A DNA stretch of 41,173 bases from Akkermansia sp. Its GTDB lineage: Bacteria; Verrucomicrobiota; Verrucomicrobiia; Verrucomicrobiales; Akkermansiaceae. Numbering within the stretch: position 1 is the stretch's first letter; each line of letters begins with the position of its first letter. The stretch lies in assembly GCA_017937215.1 (NCBI GenBank), contig JAGBDZ010000043.1, positions 1 through 41,173 on the forward strand, read 5' to 3'. The notes beneath the pieces were generated by a model. It was not told the origin of the DNA and ran no database searches. It saw nothing but the letters and a program-made list of their open reading frames with translations. Shown one piece after another: positions 8,242 through 14,959 of this stretch. Position numbers and translations under genes: made by a program.

Positions 8242-9864
8242 TTAGCTGGCGTCGCCGGTGGTTACGCGGATGATTTCTTCGGCTGAGGTAAGACCGGCCA
8301 TTACCTTGCGGATGCCGTCTTCGCGCAGGGTACGCATACCGAGCTCGCGGGCGCGCTTGCGCAGCTGGGCAGAGGTGAGGTCGGAGTTGATGAGACCACG
8401 TACGTCGTCCGTTACTTCAAAGATTTCGAAGATGCCGAGTCGGCCCTTCATTCCCTTGCCGCGGCACTTGTCGCAGCCGCCGGGGCGGGGAACCTTCACC
8501 GGCCGGTTGATGTCCACACCCAGGGTGCTGGCCTGCTTCGGTGTGAGCTGGCCGTCCATCTTGCAGGAGCAGAGGCTGCGGCACAGTCGCTGGGCCATCA
8601 CTGCACGCACTGCGGAGGCGATGAGGAAGCGGTCTACACCCATATCGGCCAGACGAGCCACGGAGGAGGGGGCATCATTCGTGTGCAGGGTGGAAAGGAC
8701 GAGGTGACCCGTCATGGCTGCCTGAATGGCGATGCTGGCGGTCTCCCCGTCTCGAATTTCACCAATCATGATGATGTTCGGGGCCTGACGGAGCATGGCG
8801 CGCAGAGCTGCGGCGAAGGTCATGCCGATTTCTGTGCGGATCATCACCTGGTTGATGCCGCTCATTTCGTATTCCACGGGGTCTTCAGCGGTGATAATCT
8901 TCTTGTCCGGGCGGTTCAGGTGGTTCAGACAGGCGTAGAGCGTGGTGGTCTTACCGGAACCGGTGGGACCGGTCACCAGAATCACGCCGTCGGGCAGGGT
9001 GACCAGACGGTCAAAGGTCGCCTCGTCGTCAGAAAGGAAGCCCAGCTGCGGCAGCCCCAGGGCCAGGGCGGATTTGTCCAGAATACGCATCACCACGGAT
9101 TCGCCGTGGTTGGTGGGTACGGTGCTCACACGCAGGTCGATATGGGCGCCGTCGCGCAGGTCCATTTCGATACGGCCGTCCTGCGGCACTCGCTTTTCTG
9201 CAATGCTCATCGAGGTGCTCATCACCTTGAGGCGCGCCACGATAGGCCCGAGCAGTTTCTTGGGGTGGTTGGCTACCTCTACCAGGCGGCCGTCCACGCG
9301 GAAACGGAGCCGCACGCGGTCTTCCATGGGCTCAATGTGAATATCGGATGCGCGCATCTCGTGAGCATCGTTGAACATGCTGTCCACCAGCTCAATGATG
9401 GGGCCTTCCGTGTCGCCCTTGGCAAATTGCTTCTTCTCCGGGTAGTACTTATCCAGAGCTTTCTGCAGCTGCGGTTCGGAGGTCACGAAGAAGCTGACAT
9501 CGCGGCCCAGGAACTGCGGCAGACTGTCCATGGTCTGCATATCGAAAGGATCGCAGATGGCTACCTGCAGGGAGAAGCCGTCGTCGCCGAGCGGCAGGAA
9601 CTTCACGCGGCGGGCCAGTTCTCCCTTCACCGTTGCAATGATGCTCGGGTCGATTTCAAAGGAGGTGACATCCACATATTCCAGACCGGAGTTGTTGGCT
9701 GCTACCTGGGCAATGTATTCAGGAGTAATATATTTGTTCTCAATGAGGTAGTCGAAAATGTTATCCAGCGGCGAGAGCTGCATGCGGATAGAATCGAGGG
9801 TTCCCTCATCGATGCCCCCGGCTTCTACCAGGAGCTGCAGGAGAAAGTCTTCGTTCGAGTACAC
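8242..9864 (-). CDS. gspE: type II secretion / type IV pilus assembly ATPase, first copy (GTG start)
   Basis: This 540-residue traffic ATPase heads the export operon. It has an N-terminal GspE domain (about 1-145), Walker A GPTGSGKT (299-306), AEDPVEYE, Walker B IIMIGEIRD (364-372), the His-box HLVLSTLHTND, and a cysteine-rich zinc region with C428, C432, C434, C464 and C467. The start is GTG at 9864; no upstream ATG in frame gives a better N-terminus. It would power pseudopilus assembly from the cytoplasm through GspF. With a second gspE next to it and no PilT-like gene in view, it cannot be decided which copy serves secretion and which might serve a pilus. Confidence 0.92.
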   Translation of the reverse strand: MYSNEDFLLQLLVEAGGIDEGTLDSIRMQLSPLDNIFDYLIENKYITPEYIAQVAANNSGLEYVDVTSFEIDPSIIATVKGELARRVKFLPLGDDGFSLQVAICDPFDMQTMDSLPQFLGRDVSFFVTSEPQLQKALDKYYPEKKQFAKGDTEGPIIELVDSMFNDAHEMRASDIHIEPMEDRVRLRFRVDGRLVEVANHPKKLLGPIVARLKVMSTSMSIAEKRVPQDGRIEMDLRDGAHIDLRVSTVPTNHGESVVMRILDKSALALGLPQLGFLSDDEATFDRLVTLPDGVILVTGPTGSGKTTTLYACLNHLNRPDKKIITAEDPVEYEMSGINQVMIRTEIGMTFAAALRAMLRQAPNIIMIGEIRDGETASIAIQAAMTGHLVLSTLHTNDAPSSVARLADMGVDRFLIASAVRAVMAQRLCRSLCSCKMDGQLTPKQASTLGVDINRPVKVPRPGGCDKCRGKGMKGRLGIFEIFEVTDDVRGLINSDLTSAQLRKRARELGMRTLREDGIRKVMAGLTSAEEIIRVTTGDAS

Positions 9865-9899
9865 GGAAGTAAGATGGTAAAGTGAATAACGCGTCAGGA

Positions 9900-9912
9900 G
9901 CGTAGTCTACGC
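9900..9912. promoter_or_regulatory. 13-bp palindrome in the gspE leader
   Basis: GCGTAG and CTACGC flank one central base, a perfect inverted repeat in the predicted 5' leader of the secretion operon, just downstream of its promoter. On the minus strand it carries a second copy of GTAGACT, the sequence that includes the -10 box. It could be an operator; no regulator is identified. Confidence 0.35.
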
Positions 9913-9921
9913 CCTTTTTGC

Positions 9922-9950
9922 AGTCTACACCAAACACTCCCGCACGTCAA
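9922..9950 (-). promoter_or_regulatory. promoter of the gspE-gspE-gspF-gspG operon
   Basis: On the minus strand TTGACG (9945-9950) is followed by a 17-bp spacer and TAGACT (9922-9927). A second TTGACG lies 15 bp further upstream. The predicted leader to the GTG at 9864 is about 50 nt. Confidence 0.6.
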
Positions 9951-10022
9951 TCATTCTCTCGTCAACCGGGCACTTTTTTTTGACTGTAGCGCGGTATTTT
10001 CTTAATTATTTCGAAATTTTGC

Positions 10023-10051
10023 TTGCGGGGGGTGCGGGTGCGTGATATAAG
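10023..10051 (+). promoter_or_regulatory. promoter of the acidic secreted protein gene
   Basis: TTGCGG (10023-10028), a 17-bp spacer and TATAAG (10046-10051) with an extended TG at 10043-10044. The ATG at 10064 follows after 12 nt, predicting a leader of about 6 nt. Confidence 0.6.
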
Positions 10052-10063
10052 GCCACGGGAAAT

Positions 10064-10642
10064 ATGAAATACCGTCTTTCAGCATCTTTGTTAGCTATTG
10101 CTCTGCTGGTTGCTCCTGCCGTTGCGCAGACCGCAACCGCCGTCGCAGATGATTATGCGGAAGAGATGGTGGATGCCGAGGCAGAAGCGCTTGAGGGTGA
10201 TTGTGAGGCTGAGGAAGCACTGGAGGAAGCAGAAGAAACAATTTCTCCGGCTGCAAAGGCAGCGCTGGAGCAGACCCGGGTACGCATGGAGCAGTTGGCT
10301 GATATGCTGGCCTCTGTGGTTGATGCTGCGAGTGCTGAGGCAATGGCTCCCCGGATAGTTGAGGCTTTTGACTCTCTGAAATATGCAGATTTTTCTTCTC
10401 TGGCGGAGGAAGATGAGGAGATGGTCGCTGCTGAATTTGCCGAAGATATGGTGGCGAGGCTGGATGCCGAACTGGAGCGCCTGAGCGATGCCGGCTTTTA
10501 CGGCAACCCGCAGTTGCTGCAGTTTTTCAGTGCGCCGGAAGGAACCCCGGATTCGGCACCTGCCAAAGAGGTTGATGTCACCGAGGAGAAAGAAGTGGAT
10601 ATCCCTGCGCAGGAAGCCGGAACGGAGTCGGTCCGCTCCTGA
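10064..10642 (+). CDS. small secreted acidic protein of unknown function
   Basis: The 192-residue protein starts with a clear signal peptide (MKYRLSASLLAIALLVAPAVAQ, cleavage near AVA-Q). The mature part is strongly acidic, especially about residues 28-62 (many Glu, Asp and Ala with one Cys) and 105-140, and looks largely helical. No family was recognised. The C-terminal 40 residues are rich in Glu, Pro, Ala and Val and probably disordered. It is the only plus-strand gene in this part, has its own promoter, and converges on ftsQ with a 13-bp gap that contains no obvious terminator. A periplasmic location is inferred from the signal peptide; the absence of a lipobox Cys argues against a lipoprotein. 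Confidence 0.75.
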   Translation: MKYRLSASLLAIALLVAPAVAQTATAVADDYAEEMVDAEAEALEGDCEAEEALEEAEETISPAAKAALEQTRVRMEQLADMLASVVDAASAEAMAPRIVEAFDSLKYADFSSLAEEDEEMVAAEFAEDMVARLDAELERLSDAGFYGNPQLLQFFSAPEGTPDSAPAKEVDVTEEKEVDIPAQEAGTESVRS

Positions 10643-10655
10643 TTTGCTTACCTCA

Positions 10656-11576
10656 TTACTTGCCGGCCGCAGGCGGTTCGGCGTAGTTGACCGTGGGGTT
10701 GATGCGGGGAATGACGTTGATGCTGCGCGGTCGCCGCTGGGTGGCGCGGCAGTGCTCCAGAATCATGGCGAGGCGCTCCATCTGCCCCTTGATGTCATAG
10801 ACCTGCATCAGTACCTCGGCTCCGCCGTCGAGCGTGGCTATGATTTTCCAGTCCTTCGGACGGAATATTTCGCGGATGGCGGGAATTTCCACAAGGCTGT
10901 ATAAGTTGGCCGCAGCCACCAGTTCCACGATAGGGCGGCGTTTCGCTTCATCCACCACGGTGCCGGCCGCGAATTCGCTGACATCGCCCGGCTGAAGGTA
11001 CCAGATGGGCACCCCCATGAAATTGCGGTGGTATTCCGGCATGACCGGGAAAAGATGCCCATTGGGGTCCATGAAGAAACGGATGCGGTTGCCGGTGTCG
11101 GCGCCGCTTTCCTGCTCCACGTAGACCACGGGAATGCGCTCGTTGATTTCAATGTGGAGGGTGTCCGGGAGTTCGGCGCGGATATCGGCCGATTCGATGC
11201 AGTGGTTGGCTTCCAGTTTTTGCTTGAGCTCGCCGGTATCAAGTGTGGCCATATTGATGGAACCCTCGATGCCGAGAATCTGCAAGGCCTGTTCCTTGCT
11301 GATGAGTTGCTGCCGTGCATCGAACGTCACCTTGTCTATACTGAGACTGTATGCCTTTTCTACGGCGCGCATGCCACCCCAGATAAGACCGGCCACAAGG
11401 GGAATGACGATGAGCAGGATAAGCACCCACTTGCGCAGTCGGCGTAAGCCTCGGCGCAGGGCAACAATGCTGAAGAAGCGGTGCTTGAGCGAGAGTGCTG
11501 CTTCCAGCAGACGCACGTTGGCGGAGGCCGAGTGGCCTTCGCCATAGTGGGTGCGGTACTGGTTGCGTTTCGCCAT
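10656..11576 (-). CDS. ftsQ: cell division protein FtsQ/DivIB-like, POTRA domain
   Basis: The 306-residue bitopic protein has a basic cytoplasmic N-terminus (about 1-47), one membrane helix (about 48-69, VLILLIVIPLVAGLIWGG), a POTRA-type domain (about 72-145) and a beta domain typical of FtsQ/DivIB. It would link FtsB/FtsL to the divisome in the periplasm. Recognition rests on topology, the POTRA-like segment LEANHCIESADIRAELPDTL with HIEINERIPVVYV, and position after ddl and murCB, the conserved dcw order. It starts 17 bp after the ddl stop. ftsA and ftsZ, which often follow, are absent: the next gene is convergent. Confidence 0.82.
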   Translation of the reverse strand: MAKRNQYRTHYGEGHSASANVRLLEAALSLKHRFFSIVALRRGLRRLRKWVLILLIVIPLVAGLIWGGMRAVEKAYSLSIDKVTFDARQQLISKEQALQILGIEGSINMATLDTGELKQKLEANHCIESADIRAELPDTLHIEINERIPVVYVEQESGADTGNRIRFFMDPNGHLFPVMPEYHRNFMGVPIWYLQPGDVSEFAAGTVVDEAKRRPIVELVAAANLYSLVEIPAIREIFRPKDWKIIATLDGGAEVLMQVYDIKGQMERLAMILEHCRATQRRPRSINVIPRINPTVNYAEPPAAGK

Positions 11577-11593
11577 GAAGAATCCGCGCGGGA

Positions 11594-12517
11594 TCAGCCA
11601 CGCGGCTGGTTCAGGGAAACCTCCGCAATGCGGGTGCAGAGCTCACCGTAGGAGATACCGGCGGCTTTGGCGGCCTTGGGGAAGAGTGAGGCTCCTGTCA
11701 TGCCGGGAATGGTGTTGATTTCCAGCACATAGGGTTTGCCGTCGTCTGTGAGCAGTACGTCCACGCGGCCGTAAACTTCTACGTTCAGGGCCTTGTAGGC
11801 TGCTACGGCGGCTGCCTGCACAGCCTTTGTCTCTTCTTCACTGATATCGGCGGGGCAGATGTAGTCGGAACCGACACCGCCATACAGAGAGGGATACTTG
11901 TTGTTCATATCATAGAAACCGCTGCGGGGGCAGATATGGACAACCGGCAGGGCTTCGCCGTTGAAAATGGCCACGGTGAGCTCCTTGCCCTTGATGTATT
12001 CCTCCACCAGAATTTCCTTGCCGTATCTGGAGGCGTCTTCCACGGCGGCAGGAAGTTCCGCTGCATCGTACACGATGTGCACACCAACGGAAGACCCCTC
12101 GCACGGGGGCTTGATGACACAGGGAACGGGCAGGGTGGGCATCTGGCCCGCGGCGATGGTTTCGCTGAGCGGGGTGGGCACCTTACCCTCGATAAAGAAC
12201 TTCTTGGTGAGAACCTTGTCGAAGCAGTTGCGGCTGGTTTCTGAACCTGCACCGGTGTAGGGCAGACCGAGTTCCTCCAGGTAGGATTGCAGCCCGCCGT
12301 CCTCGCCGTAGGTGCCATGAATCATGTTGTAGCACAGCTCAGTGCCTTCGGGTATGGCGGGGCGTTCGCAGTCCACCAGTACGGGGGTCACGTTGGTGAA
12401 TCCTTCGCTGCGCAGTGCTTCGAGCACTCCGTTGCCGGAGGCAATGGATACGTCTCGTTCAGAACCGGGGCCGCCCATGAGCAGGGCAATCTTGGTGTCT
12501 TTCTTCAGTTCTTTCAT
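11594..12517 (-). CDS. ddl: D-alanine--D-alanine ligase
   Basis: The 307-residue ATP-grasp enzyme joins two D-alanines for the peptidoglycan stem peptide in the cytoplasm. Visible motifs are the N-terminal ALLMGGPGSERDVSIASG, HGTYGEDGGLQSYLEELGLPYTG (substrate and ATP lid region), VIKPPCEGSSVGV (ATP-binding), VEVYGRVDVLL, and the C-terminal EINTIPGMTGASLFP (metal and second D-Ala site). Length is normal for DdlB-type enzymes. It lies 14 bp after murCB and 17 bp before ftsQ in one operon. No Shine-Dalgarno sequence precedes the ATG. Confidence 0.95.
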   Translation of the reverse strand: MKELKKDTKIALLMGGPGSERDVSIASGNGVLEALRSEGFTNVTPVLVDCERPAIPEGTELCYNMIHGTYGEDGGLQSYLEELGLPYTGAGSETSRNCFDKVLTKKFFIEGKVPTPLSETIAAGQMPTLPVPCVIKPPCEGSSVGVHIVYDAAELPAAVEDASRYGKEILVEEYIKGKELTVAIFNGEALPVVHICPRSGFYDMNNKYPSLYGGVGSDYICPADISEEETKAVQAAAVAAYKALNVEVYGRVDVLLTDDGKPYVLEINTIPGMTGASLFPKAAKAAGISYGELCTRIAEVSLNQPRG

Positions 12518-12531
12518 GGGTCAGAATGGTA

Positions 12532-14835
12532 TTAGAATTGCGGTTCGCGGTCGCCGATGACCTGCACTTCTTCGTGCAGGGTGATGCCGCGTTCCTTCTG
12601 GGCAGTGCGCACAATGTGGTTGATGAGTTCGGTCACGTCTGTGGCCTTGGCATTGCCCGTGTTGATGATGAAGTTGCCGTGTTTGGTGGAAATCTGGGCA
12701 CCGCCGATGCTGTAGCCCTTCAGGCCGAGTTCGTCGATGAGTTTACCGGCGGGGATTTCTTCCGGGTTGCGGAAGGTGCAGCCGGCGCTGGGCTGGAGGG
12801 GCTGGCTGTTCTTGCGGCGGTCGCGGTAGTCTTCCATGGCGGCTTCGATGGCGGCTTTATCGCCGGGGGTGCCGCGGAAAGCCGCCTCCACCACCATGTT
12901 GTGCTCAAAGTCGGGGATGCTGCGGTAGCGGGCGGGCTCCATTTCATCCTTGCGGAAGCGGACCACATCGCCATCTTCATCCAATGCCGTGGCTGAGCTG
13001 AAGACCTGCCACATATCGCCGCCCATGCAGCCGGCGTTCATGCGCAGGCTTCCGCCCACGCAGCCGGGGATACCATCCATCCATTCGAATCCGGAAATGC
13101 CGTTTTTGGCGGCAAAGGCGGCCAGTTTCTTGAGCTTCACGCTGGCGCCGGCCACGATGGTGGTGGAGTTCACCAGTTCCAGACGGTCGAACTCGCCGCC
13201 GTTGGGGTGGATGACTGCACCGCGGATGCCGCCTTCGCGCACCACAAGGTTGGAGCCGCGGCCCACGACGTGCACCGGAATGTTGCGGTCCTTGAAGAAG
13301 TTAACCACATTCTGCATGGCCTCGAATGTGTTGGGCTCAATCCAGTACTGAGCCACGCCACCCACACCCAGGGTGGTGTGCTGGCGCATGGGTTCGTACA
13401 GGCGGGCAGGGAAGTCTTTGCCGCATTCGGCCTGCATTTCTGTGAGAATGCGCAGGTCTTTGGCAATCTTGGCCCCGGCTTCGTGCACATTGCCAGCACC
13501 CAGGGTCATGAACAAGTCGCCGGGTTTGAGCTGGTTGCCGACCACATGGTGTGCCCGGGACATATCCGGCAGGAATGTCGCATCCACCGGGCCGTGCTCC
13601 TGCACTGCATCCACGATGGTCTGGCCGGAAATGCCCGGAATGGGCAGCTCGCTGGCGGGGTATACATCTGCCACAAACAGTTTGTCCACATTCTGCAGTA
13701 CGCGGCCGAAGTCATCGCGCAGCAACTGGGTGCGGGTGTAGCGGTGCGGCTGGAAGAAAATGACCAGGCGGTCCGGCTTCAGACTCAGCGCTGTCTGCAC
13801 GGTGGCCGCAATCTCCGTGGGGTGGTGGCCGTAGTCATCCACGATGCGGTAATCCTTGGAAAGGTACTTGGTCTCGAAACGGCGGCGTGCACCGGCAAAG
13901 GAGGCCAGACCACGGGCAATGCTCGCGAAGTCTGCGCCCATTTCCAGGGCGGCAGCCGTGGCGGCCAGGGAGTTCAGCACGTTGTGGCGACCGGGAATAC
14001 CCAGTTCCACGCGTCCGAGCTTTTCGCCTTTGTAGTTGATGGTGTAGAGCGTGCGGCCGCGCTTCACGGTTACATTGGTGGCGGTGTAGTCGGCATCCTG
14101 CCAGCCGTAGGAGACGCTGTTCGGGTACTGCCCGCACACATCGGCAGCGCCGGCATCACTCTTGCAGTAGAAGATAGTGCCGCGAGTCTGGCGGCAGAGG
14201 GTGTGGAAAACTTCTTTGATGTGGTCCAGGTCGCGGTAGAAGTCCAGGTGCTCAGCTTCCACGTTCAGCACGATGCTGTGCTCCGGAATGTAGTTCACCA
14301 GGGTGCCGTCAGATTCATCGCCCTCGGCAACAAGGTAGTCGCTGTCGGCATTCCAGTGGGCATTGGCGCCCAGTACAGGGATTTCTGCGCCTACGTAGTG
14401 GCAGGGACGCAGACGAGCCTCGCGCAGCAGGTGGGCGGTGAGGGCAGAGGTGGTGGTCTTGCCATGGGTGCCGGCTACCACCACGCCCTTCTTGTTGTTC
14501 AGAATGGCGGCCAGACACTCCGCACGGCGCAGGCACAGACTGCCCAGTTTGCGGGCAGCTGCCAGGGCTACGTTATCTTCGCGGATAGCGCTGGAGTAGA
14601 TGACAATTTCCGCATCGGCCACGGCATCCGCCGAGTGCGGGCTGGCAAACTTAAGGCCGCTCTGCTGCAGACGCTCGGTTTCCTCACTGGTGACGCGGTC
14701 GCAGCCGCTCACCCTGTGCCCCATTTCCAGGAGCATGCGTGCAATGCCGCTCATGCCGGCACCTGCTACGCCAATAAGATGAATGCGCACCGGGTTGTCC
14801 CGGTCCAGAAGTCTCTTGCGTAATTGCTCAATCAT
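12532..14835 (-). CDS. murC-murB: fused UDP-MurNAc--L-alanine ligase and UDP-enolpyruvyl-GlcNAc reductase (MurC-MurB)
   Basis: The 767-residue protein joins two cytoplasmic steps of peptidoglycan precursor synthesis. The MurC half (about 1-460) has the N-terminal Rossmann motif HLIGVAGAGMSGIA, the ATP P-loop AGTHGKTTTS (121-130), and VEAEHLDFYRD and DDYGHHPTEI blocks. The MurB half (about 467-767) has TTLGVGGVAQYW, the FAD-binding VVGRGSNLVVREGG, GIPGCVGGSLRMNAGCMGG, and SAGCTFRNP with the general-acid position near C686. MurB acts before MurC, so the domain order is opposite to pathway order. The start is placed at the ATG at 14835, where MurC homology begins and a promoter lies just upstream. 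Earlier in-frame codons would overlap that promoter and the previous gene's terminator. Confidence 0.95.
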   Translation of the reverse strand: MIEQLRKRLLDRDNPVRIHLIGVAGAGMSGIARMLLEMGHRVSGCDRVTSEETERLQQSGLKFASPHSADAVADAEIVIYSSAIREDNVALAAARKLGSLCLRRAECLAAILNNKKGVVVAGTHGKTTTSALTAHLLREARLRPCHYVGAEIPVLGANAHWNADSDYLVAEGDESDGTLVNYIPEHSIVLNVEAEHLDFYRDLDHIKEVFHTLCRQTRGTIFYCKSDAGAADVCGQYPNSVSYGWQDADYTATNVTVKRGRTLYTINYKGEKLGRVELGIPGRHNVLNSLAATAAALEMGADFASIARGLASFAGARRRFETKYLSKDYRIVDDYGHHPTEIAATVQTALSLKPDRLVIFFQPHRYTRTQLLRDDFGRVLQNVDKLFVADVYPASELPIPGISGQTIVDAVQEHGPVDATFLPDMSRAHHVVGNQLKPGDLFMTLGAGNVHEAGAKIAKDLRILTEMQAECGKDFPARLYEPMRQHTTLGVGGVAQYWIEPNTFEAMQNVVNFFKDRNIPVHVVGRGSNLVVREGGIRGAVIHPNGGEFDRLELVNSTTIVAGASVKLKKLAAFAAKNGISGFEWMDGIPGCVGGSLRMNAGCMGGDMWQVFSSATALDEDGDVVRFRKDEMEPARYRSIPDFEHNMVVEAAFRGTPGDKAAIEAAMEDYRDRRKNSQPLQPSAGCTFRNPEEIPAGKLIDELGLKGYSIGGAQISTKHGNFIINTGNAKATDVTELINHIVRTAQKERGITLHEEVQVIGDREPQF

Positions 14836-14848
14836 AGCTACTTGACCT

Positions 14849-14876
14849 ATTATATACTTTTCCCGGCTACACGCAA
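14849..14876 (-). promoter_or_regulatory. promoter of the murCB-ddl-ftsQ operon
   Basis: On the minus strand TTGCGT (14871-14876), a 16-bp spacer and a perfect TATAAT (14849-14854). It is 13 nt from the ATG at 14835, so the predicted leader is about 7 nt. Confidence 0.65.
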
Positions 14877-14914
14877 GGTAAATATCTGTTGGAGCGCCAG
14901 AAAATAGGCATCGG

Positions 14915-14949
14915 AAAAAAATAGAAGCGGCACCACCGGGGCGCCGCTT
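14915..14949 (-). terminator. intrinsic terminator of the GH36-like gene
   Basis: On the minus strand a 10-bp stem (AAGCGGCGCC with GGTGCCGCTT, one G-T pair) around a 5-nt loop is followed by a run of seven T after three bases. It sits 10 bp past the stop and ends upstream of the murCB promoter, separating the two units. Confidence 0.85.
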
Positions 14950-14959
14950 GGGGACATGG

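Noticed and set aside
13207..14823. Plus-strand open frame of 538 codons opposite murCB
   Set aside because: No domain or start signal. The minus strand carries full MurC and MurB motifs over the same bases, and long antisense frames are expected at this GC content.
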